NCBI GenBank assembly: GCA_950022655.1
Contig: OX465590.1
Location: 39,674,218 to 39,738,217 of the forward strand
Source of the DNA: Alentia gelatinosa
Lineage: Eukaryota > Annelida > Polychaeta > Phyllodocida > Polynoidae
Direction: 5' to 3'
DNA length: 64,000 nt
Positions 52,430 to 62,857 of this stretch are shown in pieces (within the stretch, counting starts at the first letter, position 1; every line of letters begins with the position of its first letter). The translations under genes and the position numbers were made by a program. The notes below the pieces were generated by a model that searched no databases, had not been told where the DNA came from, and was given only the letters and a program-made list of their open reading frames with translations.

Positions 52430-53035
52430 CAAGGCCCTATCGTCCACGGGGGAGATCGACTGAGGCGAATCGTCTGAAAGGCCACACGTGCAGAGGGCAA
52501 TGAGCCAGCGGCTGAAGGGCAATTATCCGTGCACCTCCCCACAGATGACGCCTCGTATAGCGAGGACGATAAAGACACGTATATAGTAACAGCCACCATT
52601 ACTAGGCTTGTGTACCGGGGGCGGAACACTCAGGGGGTGATATTAACGGTATTTACGGCTCGGTCGAAGCGGCCCACCGCCACCAGGCCGAATGGTCATC
52701 TCCCGGCCACCGCAGGTGTTAACTGACCGCTGGGCTGGGATACCTCCAGGTATAGATCAAGATCGTGTGAACGAGTCGGCCTTCCCTTAACGCTAGATGC
52801 TGATCCCTTAGATAAACAGTATTGGCGTGGGCGTTGGCAGTAGAGGCCCTAGCCTGGAAACCTGGCTTATGTGCTCACTCACATGATAGGCCAGGTAACG
52901 CCCGCCATTTTTGGTGCATTATGGGTAACACCTCAATTTTTACGCTGGTTTACCCACTAAAGGGCGTGCCGAAATCTATTATAAAGCTGGTGACAACAGC
53001 ATGTACTAGAGTCTATGTCACCGCTTGTAAGTGCT
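52430..53035. other. GC-rich unassigned block
   Basis: 52430-52760 is markedly GC-rich with short ORFs on both strands. Some words (GACCGCTGGGCTGGG, CACCGCAGGTG) loosely resemble 56900-56990. Could be an old repeat or a CpG-rich regulatory area. Confidence 0.3.
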
Positions 53036-53039
53036 AGTG

Positions 53040-53230
53040 TCGCAAAAGATCTGCTTGGAGACGGGGAGAGATGGTTGTGCTGGTTATCCTTGCTATTGCA
53101 AATAAGCGGGGAACCAGCGAAAGTTCAAAGTCGCTCACAGCTGGGCGTTACCTGTCCCATATTTCATTGGGACAGGGAACCAGTCTATAGAGGCCCTTTT
53201 ACCAGTGGAACTACGGGGGGACACTAGCCT
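53040..53230 (+). mobile_element. SINE-like O fragment, copy 3
   Basis: GGTTATCCTTGCTATTGCAA and AGCGGGGAACCAGCGAAAGT match CCTATCCTTAGCAG and ACGGGGAACCAGTG of copy 2. The end GTTGAATAAAGTTTG resembles a polyadenylation region. Confidence 0.45.
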
Positions 53231-53391
53231 GGGGGCTGTTGAATAAAGTTTGTTCATTCTGGTGCTGGTGCTGGACGATACGCCAACTCCAAAGATAAAC
53301 GACATCCTGGATGATGTTTTCAATTCAATGTTGTGTGACAAAGCAGAGGATATTTTCTAAATGAACATATTTGTATATAATACCTTGTAAG

Positions 53392-53408
53392 ACCTTTAGG
53401 TTATTCTT
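53392..53408. repeat. 17-bp target-site duplication, left
   Basis: ACCTTTAGGTTATTCTT, repeated exactly at 54468-54484 on the other side of the LINE copy. Confidence 0.9.
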
Positions 53409-54467
53409 TTTTTTTTTTTATTGTGGAGAATATTTTATTTTCAACTTCTACAGGATATATACACACAAGTATTTTAGCAGCCATAAAGAAACAGATACAT
53501 TTCTAAATGATATAGGGTTGTCATGCACTGGTAAATAATCTACCCTGTTTCTACAGATTTTCGAAATACATGTGTCACATCTCACCCATGGAATATTATT
53601 TCTTCTCCCCATTTTTTTTCAATTTTTTTTATTTTCATACAGGACAAAACATAACAAGACAATATGACAGACACATCAAAACAGTATTTGCAGTTAGTTC
53701 TGCCTACCCCCCAAAGGCCCACACTCCCCCCTATTGGATTGTCTCCCACAGTTGAGCTAAATACTTAAATTTATGCATGCGACCTTCCTTCATATATACA
53801 TATTTCTCTATCTCTAATTTCCTCTTCAGTTCCACCATGAAAGCCATAATATCCAAGTCATTTGCATAAAATAATTTCTGCCGATGCACAAAGGATTTAG
53901 CTTGTAAAATTACATAATTGACCATCCTGGTTGAGGAGGCAACACCATATCTTCCAAATATAACCTCTTTTTTAGTAATCTTTAAGAAGTTGTCACTAAG
54001 GACATTTTTCAGCCATCTTGTTATGGCTTCCCAGAAAAACTTTGTCTCTGGACATTCTACCAAGAAGTGCATTAAGTCATCCCTTTTTGTACAATAGTTA
54101 CATTCTGGGGAATCAACAACCTTTCTCTGGGCTAAATATTTATTGCATGTAATAGTACCATTTAAAACCCGATACTGTAGTGATTGTAATCTTGTGTCCC
54201 TAGAAGAGGAAAATGGTATTCGATATATAGTCTCCCACTCCTTGGAGTTGATTTCGAGATCTTGAAAAACCTTTTTCCACCTACCCATACAGCTCGGGAT
54301 TCTAGCTATCCTGTCCCTTAGAATCATATAAATTCTTCTACTGGTTAACCTCATAATATCCACAGGTTCTTTTCCCGGAATTTGATAGAGCATTTTTTTC
54401 CCACCTTCCAGATCTTTTTCCTCTGGTTCTAACAACCTCAGCCAGGGTATGGATGCCCTGAGACCCA
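53409..54467 (-). pseudogene. 5'-truncated L1/Tx1-like LINE (C-terminal ORF2 and 3' UTR)
   Basis: Flanked by a perfect 17-bp target duplication. On the minus strand it ends AATAAA plus poly-A (complement of 53409-53425). An open frame of about 245 codons (to TGA... at 53731) encodes the region after the RT domain. It includes a Cys-His knuckle (CNYCTKRDDLMHFLVECPET, then FWEAI) of the zf-RVT type found at the C-terminus of L1/Tx1 ORF2 proteins, and a Lys/Glu-rich tail ending AQLWETIQ. RT and endonuclease domains are absent because the copy is 5' truncated, not because of internal damage; the frame is intact to the junction. It probably inserted fairly recently. Confidence 0.8.
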
Positions 54468-54484
54468 ACCTTTAGGTTATTCTT
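54468..54484. repeat. 17-bp target-site duplication, right
   Basis: Exact second copy of ACCTTTAGGTTATTCTT. Confidence 0.9.
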
Positions 54485-54589
54485 AATTTGTGCCGGTCTT
54501 ATCTTCTTCAATGACCCCTAGGATATTTTCCCCAACAGTGCGAAATTTGTCAATCTAGAGGGAATGATAGTCTACAAAACACGACTTCA

Positions 54590-54900
54590 AGTTTCAGTCA
54601 GAATTCAGTCGATGACCACCACCATTTCCGTCTAAAGACATCATTTTTTCTCAACACCACAGATTTCTATGCTAATTTAGGGAGGGTTAACCTTCAGGCT
54701 GGTCAGGTCCTGGACATATGGAATAATCAGTGCAATCGGAACACAAAATCAGTCGTCAAGTAAAAATAGAGTATCGGCTTGGGGTTAATGATTGTTAGCA
54801 CATACACATTTTCGAGGAGGACCACCGACCGACTTTTGTACAGGTTTCACATAATCGGTGGTGTTTTCGTCGGCAGGTGGAAGCGCCACATTAATGTCCA
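54590..54900. mobile_element. Family I fragment
   Basis: TCAGTCGATGACCACCACCA, ACCACCGACCGACTTTTGTA, AATCGGTGGTGTTTTCGTCG and GGCAGGTGGAAGCGCCACAT match I words and the complement of its end. Confidence 0.55.
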
Positions 54901-55411
54901 ATATGAGGTCCTTTTGTTACACTTTAATCACTGAACGATTTATCTATCTGCTGATATGTTTGCTGACATTTAGCGGATATCCTCAGAATGATGACTTTTC
55001 ATCTTTGATGCTGAGCCTATATTAATCTTAGTCAGTTCAAATAAAAGATAACTTTCAAATTCTTTAATATCCCCATCTACAGCTTTATACATCTCTGGGT
55101 TCTCAATTGGTTCACATTCATCCTCTCCACTGAAGGTCCCAACCCCATATCTTTCCTGCTATTGAAGCATAAGCAACATGAAAAAGGAAACCTAATTGCC
55201 TCCATGGGAAGTCATCAAGCCTGCAATAGCCTTACTAAACAAGAAGGTTGTGAAAGGCCAGCTCAATAGTGCAGCTTTGTATCGGTTTCCCCCTGAGACC
55301 CTGAGGACTGTGTGCTGTGGGGACTGGTCTGAGACCCGCCCCGCTGTGTGCTGTGGGGACGACACAGTGCTCCTGGCGCCGTCCAGTCAGTCCTAGACTT
55401 GCTCAAGTCTT
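54901..55411. other. Unassigned sequence
   Basis: No supported gene. GTGTGCTGTGGGGAC occurs twice (55309, 55344). Confidence 0.4.
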
Positions 55412-55829
55412 TTAAGGCCGGATGCCCATCTACCGATTTAGGGTTGAACGATTAGTTCCAAAATCGTATAGGAATCGGTCACCTTGTCGCAGGCAAATTA
55501 TGTAACCCATGCTCGACCCGCGGCCCTTGAGGAGAGGGGCTGGTGAGTATTAGTCCTAAGGAATCAGTCTACACCTACCAAAATATATACGTACACTGAT
55601 AAAATTGGTGTATGGTCCACTAATCGCTATTGGAGGGCAAAAACCACAACTTGTCGGCGACAAACCGATGTCTGGAGGAGGTGGTTCACGAATCGCTGGG
55701 TAGTCTTGCCTAGCTGTCCTACATCTACCGACTCCATTAGGATACCTCGCCTGAGACAAATTACCCTGGGTTTGTCGCCGACAAACGTACATAAATGTTC
55801 CGAAATCGGTAGATGGGCATTGGCCTTAA
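55412..55829. mobile_element. Family J MITE, copy 6
   Basis: TAAGGCCGGATGCCCATCTA at the left, TAGATGGGCATTGGCCTTA at the right with TA outside. An inserted AAACCACAACTTGTCGGCG segment makes it longer than copies 1-4. Confidence 0.8.
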
Positions 55830-56043
55830 GCTGGAGACCCACCAAGCTAGTAATGCAGCGATTTCTGGAATCGCCAAAACAGAATGGCCTATATGTGAGC
55901 TATTATTTCATGTTTCACCTTATTTTTGCTGGTGATATGCAAATATATTGGTGAGAGATATTCCTATAAAATAATATCTCACATATAGGCTATTTTGTGC
56001 TGGCGATTCTGGAGATCGCCACCTTGACTCGCTTGGTGTGTCT
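55829..56043. mobile_element. Family X MITE, copy 2, abutting J
   Basis: AAGCTGGAGACCCACCAAGC at the left, GACTCGCTTGGTGTGTCTTC at the right; GCGATTTCTGGAATCGCC answered by GGCGATTCTGGAGATCGCC. Confidence 0.75.
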
Positions 56044-56084
56044 TCGGTATGATTATGAACATTCTTTAGATTATCAAACACAAT

Positions 56085-56572
56085 AAGAATAAAGTTCATT
56101 ATATTATGTACCCTTCTCTGACTGGCCCATGATACAAAGACTTGTCCAGTAGGAACAAAATCTCCTGTTTATGACCCCAAGCCACTCCTGTTACCCTATA
56201 CTTCCTCCTACCACTCCCCCCTCCCCTCCTCCAGCTCCCTGGCCGCCTGTGTTGTCATAGCAATACATTTTGCCTGCTCCTGACTGTGACTCGATTGAGA
56301 GCAAAGGGAGAGGGTATCAATCTCCCAGCAGATATCCTGACCAGTAGCCAGGATATCTGTATGGAGAGTGTTGCGAATACTGGCGCTATTTAGCGCCAGA
56401 AATCTAACACCATTACCGATTGTTTTTTTTGTTTAAAAAAAAAAATCTTTTATTTATACTGGAGGGTCTACTAGGGTAGCACTCTGTTTTCAGTAGGCTC
56501 CATTCCCAGTCCCTGTACCCAACGAGGAGGGCAGTCATAGGATGCAGGGACTGGAGCCAGTCTAAAGGCCCG
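56085..56572 (+). mobile_element. Family S dispersed repeat, copy 2
   Basis: AGAATAAAGTTCATTATATT, CTCTGACTGGCCCATGATAC, GGAGAGTGTTGCGAATACTG and GGCGCTATTTAGCGCC, ending GGACTGGAGCCAGTCTA; the complement of copy 1. Interrupted by the poly-T insertion at 56422-56510. Confidence 0.65.
56422..56510 (-). mobile_element. Small poly-T-led insertion within S
   Basis: Copy 1 reads across here (TGTACCAGTACCTGTATCCC). Copy 2 instead has a T run, an A run and TCTTTTATTTATACTGGAGG before rejoining CTGTACCCAACGAGG. This is consistent with a short poly-A retroposition on the minus strand. Confidence 0.45.
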
Positions 56573-56873
56573 TTTCCATTGGCCGATTTCACAGATCTAC
56601 AGTCAGGAACCACCGACAGACTTTTGGCACTATGGACCCAATATCGGTCAGTGGAAACAACCAAGCTCGTGAAATGACCCACGACTTTTTCTGCTTAGAT
56701 TATGCAATGTGGCACCACCCACCACTGAGTGAAAGCTTGGTCACTGAGTGAAATCTACTACCCTCAGCGATTTTTCTATACCGATGCACAGTCAGTGGCA
56801 CCACCGACAGACTTTCTGTGTAACTCAAAAAGTCTGAGCAATCTTTGTCGGCCAATGGAAACAGGCCTTATGG
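56572..56873. mobile_element. Family G MITE, copy 2
   Basis: AAAGGCCCGTTTCCATTGGC at the left, GCCAATGGAAACAGGCCTTA at the right; CACCGACAGACTTTTGGCAC and its mirrored partner inside. Confidence 0.8.
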
Positions 56874-57340
56874 CAGGCCCTCACCCCGCTGATATTCCCA
56901 CGGTGCCTATCGGTCACTGCGCCCGACTGACCGCCCGGCCGGCGGGTACTGACCCCGTCCGGTGCCCCGCAGAGGGCTGGGGAAGGAGGCGCCCCTTGGG
57001 TTTGTTGCTCCTAGAAATGTTGGGAAAGCGTTGTCTAGTAATATCGGATCGTGTCATGTGGTATCATTATTTTCACATTGGTTCCCTACTTTTTACAATG
57101 CCACATTTTCGGTGACATAGTTGAAAAGGTAATTTAGATTTTTAATTGAAAATAGATGGCAGCCTAGTCATATGATGCGATCCGAAAATAATCTGTAACA
57201 ACGGTTTTGACCTTGGGTCACTATTCTTCAATCCGCAAGACGTGGAGCAACGCCCACCAGGCCAGGATAAGGACACGAAGAGGTCATTTTCCACTAGCCA
57301 ATGAAAAAGGCACCGATTAAGTGAGTTCCTCATTAGACCC
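56874..57340. other. Unassigned, partly GC-rich sequence
   Basis: 56890-57000 is GC-rich (GACCGCCCGGCCGGCGGG). A 128-codon ORF (56729-57115) starts inside the G MITE and is therefore probably spurious. Confidence 0.35.
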
Positions 57341-57460
57341 ATTTCCATTGGCTAACGAAAACGGTGGTGATTTTTTTCTAAGTTCCCCTAGAAGTCTATC
57401 AGTGGTGGCAGACTTCTCAAGCTAGACCACAGGGGAAAACAGTCAAACCCTCATAGTGAA
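57341..57460. mobile_element. Family G fragment
   Basis: AGACCCATTTCCATTGGCTA, AACGAAAACGGTGGTGATTT and AGAAGTCTATCAGTGGTGGC match the G half also seen at 62858-62950. Confidence 0.6.
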
Positions 57461-57626
57461 TACAGTCAGCAAAAATATGACTAAAAATGCAGAATGACGA
57501 ATGCCGCGAGTGGCGCATCAACAGGTGGTCGTGTCGAATGTGTAAGTGGCATAGCTACACATGCATCGGCTAGGCAGGCTGACAGTCACAAACGAGAACC
57601 TGGGATGAACCTAGCACGAATATGAA

Positions 57627-58270
57627 GTCCTGGGGGTCGTTTAATTTTGAGGTCTCTTGGAGGAGGACAGTGTTGATGACGGACACCTCCACCGATAGTT
57701 TCGGCGAGAGCTCGTGAAACGCGTTTAATTACCCCTATCGTCCATGGGAAGTGAAATCCTGGGTCAAAGTCTCGTGTGAGTACCCCAGATCGTGACTCAG
57801 GACAAAATACTCCTCCAAGATAGTTTTGGGGAGACTTGAAGGAGAGTTAACAAACACTGCAGGTGGCGCCCTATAGTAGTCTTTTTAGTAAGTAATTACC
57901 TCGTTTATAATTCTAAATGAATCTAGCTAAAAAATACAAATATTCTCGATTCATCTCTGCCAATTTGTTTTTATTTCATAAAAAAAACCATATATGTGTA
58001 GGTTTGAATGGCTATATTACGCTGTTCTTCTTATTCTGATTCTCCCATGATACCCAAGGAGGTGTCACCAGTCAGGAGAGTTCCAGGACACTTTTCACGA
58101 GGTATCATTCTCCCACGATAAATAATCAAACGCAAATTTGACGATACCTCGTGGATCGTCAGTCACGGCTGTCCTTCCCCACGATAAATCAAATTATTAA
58201 ACCCAAACCCTCCTACGACCTCTCCTCGGACCTTCAAGTATCGTCGGGGTGTAAAATTAAACAGCCCCAA
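57627..58270. mobile_element. Family K inverted-repeat element, copy 2
   Basis: CTGGGGGTCGTTTAATTTTG at the left, TAAAATTAAACAGCCCCAAG at the right. Interior AGTGTTGATGACGGACACCT, CCAAGGAGGTGTCACCAGTC and ACGATACCTCGTGGATCG-type words like copy 1. Confidence 0.7.
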
Positions 58271-58560
58271 GTAAATGGAATTCTATGGAGAGTCGATTTG
58301 GTGAGGTGAAACGAAATAGGAGTTAATTGTGGTAGCGTTACGCACTACACGCAACGTCTTGACTTTCTTTAAATGGAATTCTACCTTAAGGATCCACAGG
58401 AGAGTATGGATTTGGTCCAATCGGTTAAGGTCTTCGACTTGTCTAAACTCTGTGACAGTCTCAGGCCACAGGCCAATGAAAACGATACCGATAACTTTGT
58501 GTATTAGAAGCGCGTTGGAATGCTTGGTGTAGTGTGTTGGGAGCTCAGTTGGTTCAGGCC
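58271..58560. other. Unassigned sequence
   Basis: Short ORFs on both strands, no support. Confidence 0.35.
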
Positions 58561-58564
58561 TCAC

Positions 58565-59006
58565 GGGGGGGGGGGGGGGGGGGCGTCCACCAACCACGAC
58601 AAGGCTACGACAATAGGCTCCCGACAAGGTCCACGATTGGCCTACGATTGGAGGCCTTGTTGTGGTTGATGGACCCCAGTTCCTGACAAGAGTCTACGAC
58701 AAGGCCATGACAAGGCCATGATTGGGCTGCAATTGGAAGCTTGTCGGGGGCCTTCAGACAAGACTACAACAACATTGAATTTTTCCCACGACTGCACCCT
58801 GGTCGTGGAGTGGCGTGGTTTCCTCGATATCACTGTCGTAGTGTGTCGGTACCATGGACGTCTTTTTTACGGGAACCAGTCTATGACACAGCCTGACAAC
58901 TCTGTCGCAGAGCCCCCCTTCTTACGACAAGGCTGCGACAAGCGCCGATTGGAACTTTCTTGTTGGCGCTTTTCATAGCCTTGTCGTGGTTGTTGGACGC
59001 CACCCT
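58565..59006. mobile_element. hAT-like MITE, copy 2
   Basis: A run of 19 G, then GCGTCCACCAACCACGACAA at the left; CCTTGTCGTGGTTGTTGGAC with GCCACCC at the right. Interior as in the 1049 copy (TTCCTGACAAGAGTCTACGA). A clean TSD is not evident. Confidence 0.75.
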
Positions 59007-59009
59007 TCA

Positions 59010-59540
59010 AGCCGGGCACCCACTGGTTGAGACATGGCTCTGAAATGGCTGGGAATTAAAATTCCTGATTAAAGGCGGGCGTCCACCAACCACGACAAGC
59101 CTACGACAATGGGTCCCCGACAAAGTCCACGACTGGCCTACGACTGGAGGCCTTGTCATGGTTGGTGGACCCCAGTTCCCGACAAGAGTCTATGACAAGG
59201 CGACGACAAGGCCACGATTGGGAATTTGTCGGAAGCCTTCCGACAAGGCTATGACAATATCGAGTTTTCCCACGACTGGACCTTTGCCGTGGAGTGTTAT
59301 GGCGTGTCGGGAGCATGTTGCAGAGGTCTACGATAGGAAATTTTGGTGGAGTGTGCACATCCTGACACACCCCGACAATGCTGTCATAAAGCCCTCCTTC
59401 TTACGACAAGACTGCGACAAGCGCTGATTGGAACTTTCTTGTCGGCGCTTGTCGTAGCTTTGTCGTGGTTGGTGGACGCCCCCCTTTATGGCCGTGTTGG
59501 AGAACTTGTCGTAGTGTGTCGGGAGTTGCGTGGTTTAAGG
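59010..59540. mobile_element. Family N MITE, copy 3, split by a hAT-like MITE
   Basis: AAGCCGGGCACCCACTGGTT and AATTAAAATTCCTGATTAAA at the left; AGAACTTGTCGTAGTGTGTC with GGGAGTTGCGTGG at the right. Confidence 0.5.
59073..59489. mobile_element. hAT-like MITE, copy 3, nested in N
   Basis: GGCGGGCGTCCACCAACCAC at the left and GTGGTTGGTGGACGCCCCCC at the right; the same CGACAAGG / CCTTGTCG words. Confidence 0.8.
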
Positions 59541-60335
59541 CCTTAACCCAACCGTAGTATCGCTCCTATTTTTATTCTGTAATTCCCTCTTTTTTTAATT
59601 ACTCATTCCCTACTATACATTCAATACTTCTATGATTCATATACATACTTGTTTTTGCTCGATGTCCTTATCCTCTCCAAATTTACTGCCGTCTCAACAC
59701 TCGTCTGTGACAGACAAAACACTAGCAGCAATTCACAAGGGACCCATACACATACATCATAGTTTGAATAAATCGGAGTCACACGTACTTGAGCACTGTT
59801 TTAGCAATAAACTGAAGCATTGTCTACGTTCCCTGGGCAGTCATATTTCCTTCCTCACCTCCCTTGTATCCCAGTTGGTCGATGGTTATTGGGAGGGATG
59901 GGATTTGTTGTTTTTGGGGGTGTTCAGGGCTTTCTTGAACAGGACTTCTCACACGCGGCTCGACACAACTTATTGACAGCATCTCGGGGCCGGACAATGG
60001 AGGTGTGGCCTGGAGGGACCTGGCGGGCACTACAGTGTCATCCATCACGTATAACTCCGCCGCCATCCACACAGGAGGGATGATGGATTGGAGCCCGGGA
60101 TGCAGGAGTCACAGAGCCCGCCTTTAAGGACCAACGACTCGCGAACTACATCAGTGGAGTTGGTGTTTTATAAAGCAGGGAGTATCCGGTCTTTTATGAA
60201 AAACTCCAGATTTGAAAAATAAATTGTTATGCATGAAACCATCTTTTTAATTGGCATATTCTTGATATATAAGTAAGTGTAAAAACGCCACAACTCCAAA
60301 CAAATTGATGTTTCAAATTATATTTATCATATCAG
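59541..60335. other. Unassigned sequence
   Basis: A 114-codon ORF (59632-59976) and partners have no recognised domain or splice support. Confidence 0.35.
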
Positions 60336-60339
60336 GTGT

Positions 60340-60810
60340 ATCATCACAATGTGGACATTTAGGTATGTGGACCTGTCAACGTTTCGGTAATAGTAACCTT
60401 CTTCAGGACACAGTATTCTTGATATTAAATTTTATTATCCATCATGTACGAAGACCCCATTTAAAATATATGGAGACTCCACGACCCATTATAGAGACCA
60501 GTGAGATACAGATTAAAATCTGTGGTATATGGCGTCAGAGCCACGGTATAAGGGAAAATAGTCCTTTTGTGCTATAGAGCAAGAGTCCCTATTGTTATAC
60601 CCTTTAATATGGCATTTACTGGATTTATTATATTCAAAAAGATGTATAATCAATGCAACAAACGATGGTTCTTTGAACAGGCGGCTATGTAATCCACTCG
60701 AGGTTGATGTCGTAATACACTCGCTTTCGCTCGTGTATCATCACGCGTCAGCCTCACGTGGTTTACGACGGCCTGTCTACAAAACCACCGTTTATTGTCA
60801 ATGTATAAAC
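60340..60810. mobile_element. Family W dispersed repeat, copy 2 (inverted)
   Basis: AGGGAAAATAGTCCTTTTGT and GCTATAGAGCAAG answer 2440-2465. The terminal hairpin pairs AACAGGCGGC with GCCTGTCTACAAAACC; apex CACTCGCTTTCGCTCGTG. Confidence 0.6.
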
Positions 60811-60984
60811 AAGTTCTGCTTAAAGGCTCTATTCCATTGCGCACAGGGTATTTGGGCGTCAGCACCAGGACTGGAGTACATCTGGACCACATCGGGAGTG
60901 AAATCGGCGCTATAGAATCAGGCCTTTATACTGAAGATGTGGCAAATGACATGCCATCATAAGGTGACAAAATGAGCTAACCTT

Positions 60985-61066
60985 TGTGATATAATCCCCC
61001 ATTAAGTATTTTTTCCAAATACTCAATGGGCGTTGTATACGGGTTCCAAATGTTAAGTCTATAGGA
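60985..61066 (-). mobile_element. Family A body fragment
   Basis: TAATCCCCCATTAAGTATTT, CAATGGGCGTTGTATACGGG and TTCCAAATGTTAAGTCTAT match the A body in reverse. Confidence 0.65.
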
Positions 61067-61077
61067 AAAACATATCA

Positions 61078-61460
61078 CACTGCACGAAAACCACCAGTTT
61101 ATTCCTATATACGCCATCGTGGAAGTGCATGTATTGGCTGAATATTGACTTGTTTTCATATATATACGCCCAGTGTTTATATACGGACGCGTCTTGGCTG
61201 TATTTCACACCCGGCGTATATGAGAGGAAATATCCTCTCCCCCACTGCCTCCCGCCCGTTTGTGTTGGTAGAAGTATAGGTGTCCTTAATGGGAAACCCT
61301 CCCCCCGCCACCCTCCCACCCCCGACACCTCTCGCCACGCTTATATACACCGACAGATGAGACGTATACACGCGGGGAATAGGTTTACCTTGTACACGCA
61401 AAATACTTATTTATATACGCCGGGCGCATTCATAAATAAAATGATGGTGTTCGTGCAGTG
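61078..61460. mobile_element. Family B MITE, copy 3
   Basis: CACTGCACGAAAACCACCAG at the left, GATGGTGTTCGTGCAGTG at the right; TATATACGCC words and C-rich middle. Confidence 0.8.
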
Positions 61461-61576
61461 TCAGGGTTGGGATAATACACGCAAAACCAATGTCAACCCC
61501 AGTCTGTACCTGGGACAAAACGGGGGAAGGACTGAGTACAGACTGAGACCAACCACACAATGGCTTCCCCTTTTAA

Positions 61577-62002
61577 CCCTTTAAGGACGGCTGCCAGGGG
61601 CCTAGCTACTCCCATAAGGACGGATTCTGGTGGCAGTTTGTCTAACTAGAGGACGGGCACATGATGGTTAAGACTAATAATTCAAGTTCATGCAATATCA
61701 TACACAATCATTAATATTACATTTCTTTGGGATAGAAATACTAAATATGATGTTCTATGTACATTTTCTGAAGATTTCATGAATATTGGTCTATTATTTC
61801 TTTGTTAAAACGTTTTTGTTTACATTGGAACAATGATGCTTCAAGGCATCATGCGTCTTTATTGTGGTGATGCCTCCAGGCATCATGCGTCTTTAGAGAG
61901 GTGATGCCCCCAGGCATCATGCGTCTTTAGAGAGGTGATGCCCCCAGGCATCATGCGTCTTTAGAGAGGTGATGCCCCCAGGCATCATGCGTCTTCAAAG
62001 GG
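61577..62002. mobile_element. piggyBac-like MITE with 34-bp tandem array
   Basis: Flanked by TTAA at 61573-61576 and 62003-62006. The element begins CCCTTTAAGGACGG and ends CGTCTTCAAAGGG, inverted to each other. TTAA targets with CCC-starting ends are the hallmark of piggyBac elements. The right half is the 61842-62000 tandem array. No transposase. Confidence 0.75.
61842..62000 (+). repeat. 34-bp tandem repeat, about 5 units
   Basis: GTGATGCCCCCAGGCATCAT then GCGTCTTTAGAGAG. Each unit contains the palindrome GATGCCNNNNGGCATC. Three units are identical. Confidence 0.95.
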
Positions 62003-62006
62003 TTAA

Positions 62007-62570
62007 GAAGCCAGTTCCACAGAGGCGGTCTCAGGAGGAAGCCAGCGACACCCACCAGCCATCATGTGCCACGTCCACGCTTTAAAAAGAACCCTGATAA
62101 AACACGGCCAAGAACAATTGACAGGATCTTTAAAACAGGACAGGAATTCAAAAAAAACCTCTGAGTGAGAAACGTAAAAGGGGCAGCCACACAAAAGATC
62201 CACAGGCCGTAGGCAACAAAGGCGTTTGAAGCCCGTGGCCGGGTAGGAGATGACTATGCGTGTGTGTGTGGCTTTGCAGCTTTATTAAACGACATGACAA
62301 AAAAGGTGGGAGTTTGGATGAAAGCCGTTCCTTTTAATACAATGTAAACACAATTGCACTGAAGCATGGATTAGATAATCTTTACAATCAGAACATTTGA
62401 CTGACGTGATGGTTGATAATCTCTGAACACATGTTCCAATTCCACGTTGTTCATCTGGGATACAGTAAGAAATGTTTCATGGGGTTGAGTCCAAAAATTT
62501 GATGGCAAAAGATAAATTTATGAGAGAGTGGTAACGGCATTTAAGATCTCTTGAAGCATATCAACAATGC
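62007..62570. other. Unassigned sequence
   Basis: No supported gene or family. Confidence 0.4.
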
Positions 62571-62635
62571 CCTAAAGCTGGAGACACACCAAGCGAGAAA
62601 TACAGCGAACTCCGGAATCGCCAACAGGAAATGGC

Positions 62636-62651
62636 ATGTATGTGAGATATT
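62636..62651. repeat. 16-bp target-site duplication, left
   Basis: ATGTATGTGAGATATT, identical at 62792-62807. It duplicates X sequence, proving that the SINE inserted later. Confidence 0.85.
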
Positions 62652-62791
62652 GTGGGTAAGTTTTCTCCGTTCGTGTAACCTCGTGTGAGGTTTGCGTTGG
62701 GAGAAATTCCAGTCCGCCAACCCGTACACTCTCTACATTGTGGTCGTAAATGCGATAGGGGTAGCACCTTAACCGCCACGTCTTACCATAT
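62652..62791 (-). mobile_element. tRNA-derived SINE, copy 3, with TSD
   Basis: On the minus strand: GTGGCGGTTAAGGTGC (A-box-like), about 30 nt later TTTACGACCACAA (weak B-box-like), then GGGTTGGCGGACTGGAATTT. Length 140 bp. The head CCCTATCGCA...GCGACC is shared with the SINE at 21597-22040, while the 3' parts differ. Confidence 0.7.
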
Positions 62792-62807
62792 ATGTATGTG
62801 AGATATT
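62792..62807. repeat. 16-bp target-site duplication, right
   Basis: Second exact copy of ATGTATGTGAGATATT. Confidence 0.85.
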
Positions 62808-62857
62808 ATTTCATATTTCACCTAATTATTGCTTCCCGGGCATCAACCAGCAGTCTA

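Larger units (their letters stand above)
62572..62830. mobile_element. Family X MITE, copy 3, split by a SINE
   Basis: GCTGGAGACACACCAAGCGA, then GAACTCCGGAATCGCC and ATGTATGTGAGATATT. The SINE follows, then the same ATGTATGTGAGATATT resumes into ATTTCATATTTCACCTAA. The right end of X is lost. Confidence 0.7.

Noticed and set aside
56729..57115. 128-codon ORF
   Set aside because: Begins inside a G MITE and continues through a GC-rich patch; no motif or splice support.
58565..58583. Run of 19 G as a possible G-quadruplex promoter element
   Set aside because: It is the end of a hAT-like MITE (same at 1047-1063), so the transposon explains it.
59073..59489. 8-bp TSD for hAT-like copy 3
   Set aside because: Flanks TGATTAAA and TTTATGGC do not match, so no duplication was claimed.
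61842..62000. Possible bacterial-type repeat or terminator series
   Set aside because: The palindromic 34-bp units lie within TTAA-flanked piggyBac-like ends.
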